DNA of 64,000 bases from Ceratopteris richardii (taxonomy: Eukaryota; Streptophyta; Polypodiopsida; Polypodiales; Pteridaceae). Below, in pieces: positions 39,742 through 50,450 of this stretch. Below the pieces are notes generated by a model. It saw nothing but the letters and a program-made list of their open reading frames with translations, was not told where the DNA came from and ran no database searches. The DNA lies in assembly GCA_020310875.1 (NCBI GenBank), contig CM035444.1:113843295-113907294 (forward strand), given 5' to 3'. Numbering within the stretch: position 1 is the first letter of the stretch; each line of letters opens with the position of its first letter. The translations under genes were made by a program, and so were the position numbers.

Positions 39742-39971
39742 TGTTGGAGTTCAAGGTCTGCGGAAGCACACAAATAGCACAAGGAAGAAGAAGAAGCTTG
39801 GATCACAACACACAATATTGAATGTATTACCACTAGAATGTACAAAGATAAGTAACCCATTAGGGCTATAGTTGTATATACAAGTCGGGGTAAAAAACCT
39901 CCTAAAGAGGAAAAAATGTGCCCCGATGGTCCTAGTGTTTTCACACACATCACTATCTAAATATATCAACA
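39742..39971 (-). repeat. Copia-A2 right LTR (5' LTR)
   Basis: 230 bp; preceded at about 39728-39740 by the complement of the initiator-Met-tRNA primer site ('ctctgataccaat'). Confidence 0.92.
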
Positions 39972-40040
39972 TATGTGTGTGTATGCATATGTGTGTATGT
40001 ATGTGCATGTGTGTGTATGCATGTGTCTATGTATGCACTT
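39972..40040. repeat. TG/TATG simple repeat flanking Copia-A2
   Basis: Imperfect TGTGTG/TATGCA tract. The matching left flank (25250-25270) is also TG/TA rich, so Copia-A2 landed inside an existing simple repeat. Confidence 0.85.
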
Positions 40041-41070
40041 TGTGTGAATTCATAAAGTGGAGGAGCAAATATGGGACGAGTGGGATAGAGTCCAACAAAA
40101 AGGATGTCATTTATTCATTTATGTTTTAAAGTATCATGAGATAATTCTCAAAATTAAAGAGCTTGAATTACTTCCATAGGATTCATGGATTTGTTCGTGG
40201 AATAAATTTGTAAATTAAAAATGAAGTAACGAATCATGCAGCTAAATTAGTCAAGGAAGCCGTTAATGTTGCATAGCTAAATTATTCAAGGAAACCATTA
40301 ATGTTGCACAACTTTAGGAGGATAATTCAAGTCAAGATATGCAACAAGTTAGCATCAATACAAAAATATTTTTTGTAAAATGCAAAGGGAAAGGGCCAAA
40401 GTCTTTGTAACACACTCAAGAAAACCTCATGTTTTCAAGAACGTGCTTCCTCAAGAAGACTTTGAGAAAGTGAGATGAAATGATTTGTTCTATCTCAATA
40501 GAAAATACATCCTCTATCCATCTATATTTCAGTGTATCATGAGATGACTCTAAAGTTAAAGAATTTGGATGACTTCCATAGGCTTCGTGGATTTTTTCGT
40601 AAACTAAATTTGTGAATTAAAAATAAGGTAAAGAAAGAATGAATACTTTGGAATTATAGCATGCAAAAAAATCAGGATAGGTGCATAATAAGATTCTTGT
40701 TTCAATTCTTCTTTAATTTTATTGAGAAAATCATAATCTATTAAAGGATATTACATAAAGGTTTCCCTTGGGAAAGAACTAATCACCATGCAATGTAAAG
40801 TAGAGTTTGGGCACTTACCTCCATCATCTTCTTTGTCAATTATTGCACCTTCATCAATGATGTTTATCACCTTGACTTGTGCAGGCTCAAAGATTCCATT
40901 GTTTAGGAATTCATTTGTGAAGTATTGCAATGGCAATGCACCATGTTGATTCTTCTTTTTGGGAGCTATGGGATGATACCTTTGTAGTAGAAAACTGCTC
41001 TCAGATGTCACAGACAGTACTCCGCACAAGGGCTGCAAAATATGTCGAAACACACAGTACAAAAGAGAGC
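40041..41070. other. Unclassified non-coding DNA with internal duplications
   Basis: A roughly 120-bp segment with 'gtatcatgagat', 'acttccatagg' and 'aaatttgt.aattaaaaat' blocks is present at about 40105-40225 and again, diverged, at about 40510-40625. A roughly 40-bp tandem repeat ('ctaaatta.tcaaggaa' .. 'ttaatgttgca') lies at 40230-40310. No coding capacity was recognised. Confidence 0.5.
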
Positions 41071-41072
41071 AC

Positions 41073-41084
41073 AATGTGTATGTA

Positions 41085-41121
<37 letters not shown>

Positions 41122-41270
41122 GTGTGTGTATGTGTATGTGTGTGTATGCATGTGTATGCATGTGTATGTATGTGTGTATGTGAATGTATGTGTATGTGTG
41201 TGTATGCATTTTTGTATGTATGTATGGATATGCATGTGTATGGATGTATGTGTATGTATGCATGTGAGGA
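41073..41270. repeat. (TGTATG)n-type microsatellite
   Basis: Pure TGTATG units at first, then variants with TGTG, TGCATG and TGTATGGA to about 41270. Met-Tyr-Val/Cys frames here are repeat artefacts. Confidence 0.92.
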
Positions 41271-42969
41271 GAACTTAAAAGTCAATCTCTAACAATTGAA
41301 AGAGACTCCACTTGGTATGTGATATTGGAAACAATCATTAGCATCCTTTGATGCTCTTTCAATTGGGTGGAGCACAAAAACGATGTATTTTTGCAATCAA
41401 GTTCTTCTTTCACTTGTATATTTTGTTTTGAGACTTTCGTATTCATGTTTATATTGTGTAGGTCACTAATTGAAGATGGTAGTGCTTCATGAACAAGAGA
41501 GGATCAATTTAAGTTACTAAATTCTTGTTTGACCAACAAGAATGTGGTTAGTATTTTGGAGTCACTAGTAGGAAACTTATCAAGATGCAAGTGATAAAAG
41601 ATTCTACATGCAAATTACAAGATATTATCCCTCCTAGAGATGTGCAGATGGTATATGATGAAGCAGGCCTAAGTACTAGAGGATATAGTACATTGAACAA
41701 TCTTTTGAGCATGCATTAAAAAAAAGAATTTTGCATAATTTTTCTCCATGCCCTTACAGGTATCTCTAAAGAAGACAATCTCCAATGAGGATGTAGCTAG
41801 TATTCTCGGCCACTATTTATCTGTAGAAGATATTATGCATATGTCAATTTATCATCCAAATACATCCAAAAAAGAGTTGAAAAGCTCATTTGGGAAGGGA
41901 TTCCCTTACACAAAGTACAACAACATATTCATCGATTTACATAGGGTTCAACATGCGATGGTTCAATTTTGCAAATCTACCATACGAAGCATGTCCATTA
42001 TTATTACCATGATATTCATAGTATTTTAATGTTATATAAGTTTTGGTAATTTATGTAGATTGTAATACCAAATTGAGGTCTATATTGAAGCTAGATGAAT
42101 GCCAAATCATAAAGGGATGTTGAATGGAGAGATTGATTTTGACACTCGTGTGTGAAGCTATTACACATACCATATGTGATGAAAGTAATAACTCTAGCTC
42201 TAACTTTACATATAGTGTTCAATCCAAGCTAAAAGATATATGGTGGTTTGATGCTATTGAAGTACCTAAAGAATCCAATGATCTTCTTTCATGAATTTTT
42301 AGTAGGACCCCATGGATTGTTAAGGTAATAGCTTCTCAAATTCATGGTGAAAAACTCATTCTAACATACTAAGGTGATATTGAGATAGACTCGCACTTGG
42401 GTGGGGATAAACTAACAAAGAGACTATATGATTTAGATGAATACATAGATGCACCTACTTCTTCATGAGAATTTTTTATAGATTATGGAAGATCCATATA
42501 ATATATGCATTTGCGATGAAGCCAATTGATAAATTTGTAAAAGCTAATAAAAATTTGGAGGAGCTTCTTAATTCAATAGGTTGCCATGGTGGGAATGTAA
42601 CTCTAATTGTCAAAAAACTTGGTCAATCCCAAGATAGTTTGCAAAAAGTATTGATGATAGGGAAGATGGCAATAAAAGTTTTCAAAAGAGGTACTAATTC
42701 TAAAAATAATGGGTATGGGGAGCTATGGAAGGACTTATCAGACCTTATTAATAAGTGAAAGAAGGTTTGGAATGCTTGGATAAGTTGGTAGACTTAATGA
42801 TTCCTACTAACTCCAACAAAAATCGGTGGCAATTGTTTCAAGTTACATTAACAGAGTTCAGTAAGTGTTTCATCTGAGGATTCACGAGAGAGAATATTAA
42901 ACATTAAATTGTAAGATTTCTCAATCTTTAAAAGTAACTTTTGAAAAGAGCTTGTATATGTATGCACAA
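41271..42969 (+). other. Unidentified degraded sequence with two short frames
   Basis: Plus-strand frames of 93 codons (41748-42029) and 97 codons (42465-42758) have ordinary amino-acid composition: the first contains 'SNEDVASILGHYLSVEDI', the second 'NLEELLNSIGCHGGNVTLI'. Neither was recognised and no domain motif is clear. They may be remnants of one old gene or transposon. A search against plant repeat and protein libraries would decide. Confidence 0.35.
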
Positions 42970-43820
42970 ATTTTTAGCATATTTGCATCATTATCTAGGC
43001 ATTCAGTTTATGCAAGTTGATGGTGGAATAGCTCTGTTTCAAACAAAATATATTGACACATGATTGCAGTGTTTTGCCCTTTAAGATTGCAGTGTTTTGG
43101 CCTTTAAGATTGCAAACCTATCGCCACCCCTATGGAAACGGGTTTATAGTTGTCTTCATGCTATTGGAGATGCATTTGATATTGTTCTCTATCGGCTATT
43201 TGTTGGATGCTTGATTTACTTATGCATAACTTGGCCTAATATTCAGTTCGCTATCTCACATATGAGCAAGTTTATGCATTGCCCAGGTGTCAAGCATTGG
43301 CAGGTGGTGAAGCATATCTTTCTCTACTTGAGTGGTACACGGTACTTGGATTGTTTTACCCCAAGGGCGGGTTAATATTGCTAGATTTACATGTTTTTTC
43401 TGACTCTGATTGGGTTGGTTGTTATGACACTCATGTGCCTGCTGGTGGTTTTTGCTTCATGTTTGGTAGCTCATGCATATCTTGGTTGAGCAAGAAGCAG
43501 CCTACTGTGGCCACTTCTAGTTGTGAGGCTGAGTATAGGGAAAATTTCACAATGACTATTAAGTGTGTGTGGCTGAGATGCCTTTTGGCTGATTTGGGTG
43601 TTGGTTTGTCTTTCGCCCCCTCCATCTTCATTGACAGTCAGAGCGCATTGGCAGTTGCGAGAAACCGTATGTTCCATGTGTTGATATATTTAGGTAGTGA
43701 TGTGTGTGAACACACTAGGACCACCAAAACACTTTTTTCCCTCTTTAGGAGGTTTTTTTTTCCCAACTTGAATATACTCCTATTATCCTAATGGGCTGCT
43801 TATCTTTGTATATTCTCTTG
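42970..43820 (+). mobile_element. Copia-A4: 3' fragment of a Copia-A element
   Basis: From about 42970 the sequence follows the Copia-A1 RT end and RNase H (the 'HHYLGIQFMQVDGG' equivalent to 'CISWLSKKQPTVATS'), then passes into a Copia-A LTR at 43679. The LTR resemblance stops near 43820. The fragment is incomplete at both ends and broken. Confidence 0.85.
43679..43820 (+). repeat. Copia-A4 partial 3' LTR
   Basis: Matches the first roughly 140 bases of the 230-bp Copia-A LTR, then changes to unrelated sequence. Confidence 0.85.
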
Positions 43821-46060
43821 GTAATACATTTAGATGTGAATTTACCCATTTCTTGGTCTACTCACTTTGAGTCTCTCATGCTCTTTCTTTTGTGAGTACA
43901 CTCTTCTTTTCATTTTGCTTCCATGCGTGTACTCTCTACATGGTATCAGAGCATTAGGTGGAAGTCTTGATGGCGTTTTGGTGGTGGTGGTGCATGAGTG
44001 TTAGTGATTTTTCTTTCTCCACTTTGAGAGAAGCTTTTGCCATCATTTTTGCTCTTTAGGGCCTCATTTTTCTCATTTGCCCACCCTCCCACCTTTCTTC
44101 TTCATCATTTTCCCATCCATTTACACCCATTTTCCCCCTCCCTCCCACCCTCTTTGTGACCACTTTGTACCACTTTTATCATTTAGCACAATAATTTTAC
44201 AAGTTATTAATGCATCTCTCTGGAGTTGATGTAAAATCTCTACCTTTAGAGTGTTTATAAACACTTTTGTGGAGTATGTAGAGATTTTCACATTGGTTAT
44301 TGTGTGAACACACATGTTATGTGAACTCCATTCATTTTGAAGTGTTCATAGACATTTGGTTTTGCATCATTGATGTATCAGCACTCTGTAGAATGTTTCA
44401 ACATGCAGTAACGAATCCTTTATCCCCTAATGCATCATTCTTCTTGCTCATTCTTGTTTACCTCACCACAATCATTCTCAGGCACTTCAGACCTATGTTC
44501 GCCACATAACTTCTCTGTAGAACTAGTTATTATAGGCAAGCACAACCTAGAGGAAATTCCTTGAAGATTTCTCGTCACAGCTGCTCACGATCTCGGGCAG
44601 TCAATCTTACCGTTAGTGTCCACGTGAAAGGCCAAATGGCCACAGGGCACTTCTTTGTATATGTTCTTTAATAAAACATATAGTGGCCTGGTCAGCCACA
44701 GACTCTAAGTTCTACCGCATTTGTAAGACCTAAGATGTCTATCTTCGTTCAGAGTATTGTGTGAGACCTTAGGAGCTCAGTTTTCTACTCCGAGGATATC
44801 GTCGTGTAGCTCTCGAGAAGGAGAGCGCACTGTGGTGCATCACCATCGAATCACTTCACTCGTATCAAAACAGTTCAACACAAAAGCTTTGTTCCTTTTG
44901 TGCAAGCGAAGCGAGCCCCCCCCCCTCGGGTTTCTCCAAGGCTTATGACTAAGGCAGCAACCAAGGCATAGACCTTGGCATACCTTGTTGTTCGAGTCAC
45001 CGAAGTCACCATTGGCTGCATGCGAGGGAGGACCTCAATGATCAAGGAAGATAGAGGTTCCCAAGACTTCTAGGAGGTCACCCATCCCAGTACTATTCCT
45101 CCCAAAGCTCACTTAACCGTGGCAATCTCTTGCCACTAAGCTACACTCTTGTGGTGTCTGAAGAAGGGGAAAGACTAAGGTTGACATTACCTTGAACATG
45201 TTTTGTTCCCTCAAAGCTTCATTCTTTGCTTTCAAAGCCTGTTTCTAAAGCATTTTTGGGGTGTCTTTTGGAGCCATTTTGGAGTACTTTCGCACATAGT
45301 TCTCTTCACACAGGTCCAAGAAAATCAAGAAGAGTATTCTTTGTACTTCTTCAACAATAAATATCAACCTTTGGGGCTGTATTTTCAGCCACACTCATAA
45401 AACTACAGGTTTCTCAAAAGGTTTCCGATTTTGCTGGGAGCAACCGCTGCAAATTTATGCAGATTTTTGAGGATAAAACATTAGAGTTGATAGACGCATG
45501 TGTTGTTGGCTATTTTTTGGGCTGTGCATTCAAATTTTTAGTGTCATTTTACTACATATATTGAGCACATACACACCATGTATGCTTCTGTGGATACCGC
45601 TTATGTACATCCATGTGGTCATTGATATAGCGGTTACGTTTTCTGCATAAAGCCTTTTACGTTTGATAAAGAGGGTCGTGGTGAGGTTTTCTTAACTGGG
45701 AGACACCCAGATGTCGAGGTCTCTTCGATGATGCAGGTGGAAGACTTACCCAGCCTCGCCATAGATGATGTATGATAGTTGTTCATAGGTGCTCGGTAAG
45801 CCTAGTTGGATTCTATTGGGTAATTGATTATATGCAATGGAGTCAGTGATTCACTATGCAGGTAAACATGTCAGTACTTGCAGTTTTATGATATTTTGAC
45901 ACTGGTAATATGCTCATTTTGCAAAGGATACTTTGGCAAAGTTTTTCAAGACTTTTGGTTTAGTCAACTATATAGTGGTCGATTTACTTCTTGACACAGT
46001 TATTCATTGGTGTTTGGACTCTTCTAGCTCCATTATCATTCTATTTAGTTCTCTACCATC
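43821..46060 (+). other. Unclassified retroelement-like leader region
   Basis: At 43941-43952 an exact TGGTATCAGAGC primer site follows an LTR-like end 'tctctaca', so some Copia-type 5' LTR ends at 43940. Its start and its partner LTR were not found. The following 2.1 kb up to the Copia-B gag at 46061 has no domain apart from the 5S-like piece at 45050-45125. It may be the long leader of Copia-B or belong to another element. Confidence 0.4.
45050..45125 (-). ncRNA. 5S rRNA-like segment (pol III control region), probably transposon-borne
   Basis: The minus strand reads 'ggttaagtgagctttggga', then 'ggaatagtactgggatgg', then 'gtgacctcctagaagtc'. These align with the internal control region of plant 5S rRNA (A box, intermediate element, C box) and the bases after it. 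The 5' half of a 5S gene is missing. In its place, just upstream on the same strand, is 'tgtagcttagtggcaagag', which fits a tRNA A box (about 45128-45150). Such 5S-derived blocks occur in Cassandra TRIM LTRs and 5S-derived SINEs. No LTR pair was found, so the carrier is undecided. It is unlikely to be a working 5S gene. Confidence 0.6.
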
Positions 46061-47928
46061 ATGGCATTAGAGGTCTCAGGCACATATGGTGGATCAGGGT
46101 CTAGTGCCAGTGTTCCGAGAAGGAGCTATAACTTGCAGGGCAAAGACCATTTTGAGATTCAAAAATTTGATGACATGGATAAAGATGATTGGGATGAGTT
46201 AGATGAAATGGCCAGGTCTACCATTCATTTTCACCTAACAGATAATGTTTACTTTATAGAATAAGACTGTGAAAGTGCAGAGGAGCTTTGGAAAAAGTTA
46301 TGCAATACATATGAAAAAGAGGTGACATCAAATAAAGTGTATCTGATGAGAAAATTATATGACCTTCATATGAAGGACACAGATAGTGTTGTTGCTCATC
46401 TAAATGAGTTTGATGCTATATTCTCCCAGTTACAGGCTCAGAAAATGGATATGGATAATGAAATGAGAGCAGTATTGTTGTTATGCACCTTGCCATCATC
46501 ATGGGATATGTTTTGCACCGCTATTAGCAATAGCACACCTAGTGGTAAACTCATCTATGATGACATATGTGAAGCACTCTTGAGTGAGGAGATTCGTAGA
46601 AAATCTATGGTTGGCACTCACAATGGAGATGCATATAATGTTCATGATTCTTACCAAGGAAAGAATCAGCAAGGTGGAAGAAGAAAGAACAAGGAAAAGA
46701 ATGGTCAATGGAATAAGAGTAGAAGTAAATCAAGGAAGAGGGATATCGAATGCCATTATTGTCATAAGAAAGGAAACATGAAGAAAGATTGTTATGCATT
46801 AAAGAATGCTAAAGTAAAGGACAGAATGTTGATGGGCATGTTAATCAATTACCTGCACCATCTACTTTGACTGTGAAGATTGAAGAGATTAATGCTATTT
46901 TTTATGATGCTGATGTGTTAACACTTGATTGTACTGTGCAAATTGAGGCTCTTATGGCTGATTCTCTTTCCCACACATGGTTGCTAGATTCTGGTGCTTC
47001 TTTCTTATTGGTATCACAGAAAAACACTTGTTAGCTGTTATTGAACAGCCTATGGCTTGTATTTGGCATGGTTGTTTGGGCCATATATCTCATAGTGGAA
47101 TGGAAAATCTTTCTCATTCTGGTTACTTACCTGTGTTATCTTTCTCATTCTGGTTACTTACGTGTGTTATCTTTCTCTGATTTTTCATTTTGTGAGGATT
47201 GTCAATATGGAAAGCAAACCAGAAATATGCATAGAACGCACATTGACTCTTCAATTCAACCTTTAGATCTCGTTCATACAGATGTGTGTGGTCCTATGCC
47301 CACTAGGTCCTTAGGTGGTTCTTTACTTTGTCACTTTCATAGATGATGCTACTAGAAAAGTCTGGGTATATCCTATCAAATCAAAGGATGAGGTATTCCC
47401 TACTTTCAAAAAATGGTTTGCTTCAGTTGAGATTGAAAAAAGAACTAAGCTTAAGGCTTTATGTTCAGATAATGGGGTGAGTATACCTCACATGAATTCA
47501 GCCTTTTTTGTCAATCTAGGGGGATTCATAGAGAGTTTACAACTCCTTATACCCCAATACAGAATGGTGTAGCTGAACGGATGAATAGAACTATTCAAGA
47601 TAGAGTAGTTTCTATGTTGCACCATGGAAACCTATCACAAGGCTTTTGGGCAAAAGCAGTATTGACTGCAGTTCATGTGATTAACCTTTTACCTAGTACT
47701 GCCAAAGGTCGGAAAGTGGCACAAGAGTTATGGACAGGGAAGCCACCATATTATGATCACCTTCGAGTTTTTGGGTGTGAAGCATATGTTCATATACCCA
47801 GAAGAAGAGTATGTTGCAGCAAATGAGGCATGTAAGGAAGCATTGTGGATTTCTCATATTGCTTGTGATATGGGTTTACCTCAACATGTACCTCTTTTGC
47901 TCAGTGACAGTCAGAGTGCCATTGCTTT
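46061..47928 (+). pseudogene. Copia-B gag, integrase and start of RNase H
   Basis: Gag begins at 46061 with a Gly/Ser-rich start and 'YNLQGKDHFEIQKFDDM'. A 'CHYCHKKGNMKKDC' knuckle lies near 46755. GAG-pre-integrase and integrase core traces run over about 47.04-47.8 kb, then RNase H ('LLLSDSQSAIA') ends at the Gypsy-H insertion. Broken. Confidence 0.8.
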
Positions 47929-48014
47929 TGTTAGACATTGATCCACAGGGATCAGTGCATATGATCCACAGGGATCATTGATCCATAGGGATTAGTTCAC
48001 ATTGATCTACAGAT
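47929..48014. repeat. Inverted 86-bp LTR tip at the left end of Gypsy-H
   Basis: Reverse-complement match to the right end of the right LTR (about 53760-53849), beginning TG(T)TAGACATTGATCCA. It lies between the target duplication and the left LTR. Confidence 0.85.
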
Positions 48015-48318
48015 TGTAAGAAATCACTTGAATGATGTGTGTGACTCTCCTCCCATCCATATATACCCTATTGTACTCTAAAAATAGCAATGATATATCA
48101 CTAAAAATAACATTGATATGGAATAGTCTAGTGTGAACATGTGGCCATCATGCAACACTTATTCCCATTACTACCAAAGTACCTTAGGGTATCCCTCGAG
48201 CTTGAGACCTTGGCTAGCTGGCCCTTGTCCCTCACACACATGGATTGATCCCTGTGGATCAATGTGAACTGATCCCTATGGATCATATGCACTGATCCCT
48301 GTGGATCAATGTCTGACA
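48015..48318 (-). repeat. Gypsy-H left LTR (3' LTR)
   Basis: 304 bp, 'tgtaagaaatc' to 'gtctgaca'. Carries several palindromic 'gatccctgtggatc'-type units near its right side. Confidence 0.88.
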
Positions 48319-48469
48319 CTCTCTCCCCCTTCTAAAGATCATTGTCCTCAATGATCAATGAGGGAAAGTACTTGCGAACCAGAGCTTCTGATTCCTTAGA
48401 GTCACTAAGTGGTAATCCTCTCGAGGCTACTAGATACTCTTGGATGACACGATTCCTCAATCGTTTTTA

Positions 48470-50450
48470 TCACTGATCTAGTATCCTGTATGGAGAATGA
48501 TCCGTGCTATTACTTTCTTGCAAAGAAACAATAACTTCTATTAGATTATCCTCCCTAGGAACATGAAACACTAGATGAAATCTGCAATCTGGAGGAAGAT
48601 CTAATCGATATGCAACTTCACTTAGCTTTTTAACTATCTTCCAAGGTCCACCAAACCTTGCTGATAGCTCACTACATTTCCTTGTGGACAGTGAAGTAGA
48701 TCTAGGTGGCACCAGAAGAAAGACTCTATCTCTTGCTGCTAAGGATCTAGGAGATCTCTTCTTTTCAGTGTACTCTTTAGCCCTATCAGCTGCTCGTTGC
48801 ATCTTGACTTTAGCTATTTCTAAATTTACTTGGATGTTCATTGAGAACTCTAAAGCACTAGGACATTATTGTGGCATACCTATGGTACTGAGAGCATTGG
48901 GATTCATGCCATAGTTCATCTCAAAAGGAAATGCAACTAGTGCCAAATACTATCCCAATTTGTCTGTCTCTCTAAAGCACTAGGACATTATTGTGGCATA
49001 CCTATGGTACTGAGAGCATTGGGATTCATGCCATAGTTCATCTCAAAAGGAAATGCAACTAGTGCCAAATACTATCCCTATGGACCAAAGTCATGATCCC
49101 TATGGATCATCAATCTCCGTAGTACCCGACTATGAAGTCCATGGATACACTATCCCAGTTGTGATCTGGAATTTGTAAAGGATACAAAAGACGTGGAGTC
49201 TTTATCATTTTTGCTTTGTTAACTTGACACATAAAGCTTGTTAAACATAAGTGTGGAAATCTCTGGCTATCCAGGCCACCAAAATGTTCTTCTACCAAGT
49301 TTTATTGTCTTGTCAACACTTGGATGTCCTGCACAAGGCACATCATGGTTATCATGCATGACTTTTCTTCTCAAATCTCGAGAATCTGGTATGCAAACCT
49401 TTCCTTTCCATCTAACTATTCCATTCTCCTGTGAGAAACTAGAATCGGAATGGACTTGTTTGCTCTGCTAGGGGAAGAAATAGTTGAAACTGTCTCGTCT
49501 CCTATAATAGAGTCATCATTGATGGCTCCAATGTGGATCGTCCACCTATGTTATCTCTTGAAGCAATGAGCTTTCTAGAACTGTAAAGCTCATTTGATAC
49601 ATTATTCGTGATAATGCATCAATAACTATATTCTCTTTGCTCTTCTATACAGGATTTCCATGTGAAACTCTTGTATGAGCTCAGCCCAATGAGCCTGACT
49701 GCCTTGAAGATCTGGTTGACTATATGGTGATCTGTGTATACCTTAAATTCTGCACCATCAAGATAGAGTCTCTATACTTTAAGTGAATACACCACTGCAT
49801 ACAACTCATGTTTATGCATGGGCCAGTTGCGTTGGGCACTTGTCAATATCTTGCTCTCAAGAGCTACTGGCCTACCATCTTGGTTCAAAACTGTCCCTAT
49901 GGCTATGCCACAAGCATCTGTCTCTAAGTCAAAGTCTATGAATCTACCGCTTTGATTATAGGAGCCTCTGAAACAACTTGTTTCAGAGTATCAAAACTAT
50001 CTTGCTACTCTTGCTTCCATGCAAAGGAACCTTGCCTTGAAGCAAGTTCGTCATAGGCACTGCTATCGATGAATTTTAAAAAAAAAATGAATTTTCTATC
50101 AAAATCAGAAAGTCCTAGAAATGATCATAACTACCCCTCGTGTTGAGAAGTAGGCCAAAATAACGTAAACAAAACCTTCTTGGGATCCATTTGAACCCCA
50201 TCAACTAATACTATATCCTCGGAAGAAAGAACTGATTCTTCTCTGGATTAACTGAGTCTTATCATGATCTCTTACTCTATTCTGATGGTAACCACTTGTA
50301 AAATCTATTTTACTAAATACAATGGCTCCACCTAGAGCACCTAAAAGATCATCAATCCTAGGCATAAGATATCCATATCTGATAGTAATCTTATTGCGTG
50401 CTCGATAATCGACACACATCCTATAAGATTTGTCTTTCTTCTTCACTAGA
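48470..50450 (-). pseudogene. Gypsy-H RT-integrase remnants
   Basis: The minus strand shows RT ('[15 protein letters not shown]', about 50.4-50.2 kb), integrase core ('WDSVSMDFIVG', about 49.15 kb) and a Gypsy integrase C-terminal region rich in Arg/Lys ending 'RFHLVFHVPRED' (about 48.84-48.5 kb). The latter resembles the region before a chromodomain in chromovirus-type elements. Many breaks. Confidence 0.75.

Larger units (their letters stand above)
25271..39971 (-). mobile_element. Copia-A2: outermost Copia element of a triple nest
   Basis: LTRs of 230 bp at 25271-25500 and 39742-39971; flanks TATAT and TATGT lie in a TG/TA-rich simple repeat. Its own sequence is 25271-26084 plus 37037-39971. 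Copia-D occupies the interval between, and Copia-A1 lies inside Copia-D. On the minus strand it keeps the leader, gag, protease, parts of integrase and RT, and RNase H. It is incomplete and broken many times. LTRs differ at about 21 of 230 sites (9%), roughly 3.7 My at 1.3e-8 per site per year. Confidence 0.9.

Noticed and set aside
40751-41292. Met-Tyr-Val/Cys and His-Thr-rich frames
   Set aside because: Simple-repeat translations of the TGTATG tract, open on both strands.
45050-45125. Functional 5S rRNA gene
   Set aside because: Only the control region and the bases after it match; the 5' half and a T-run terminator in the right place are missing.
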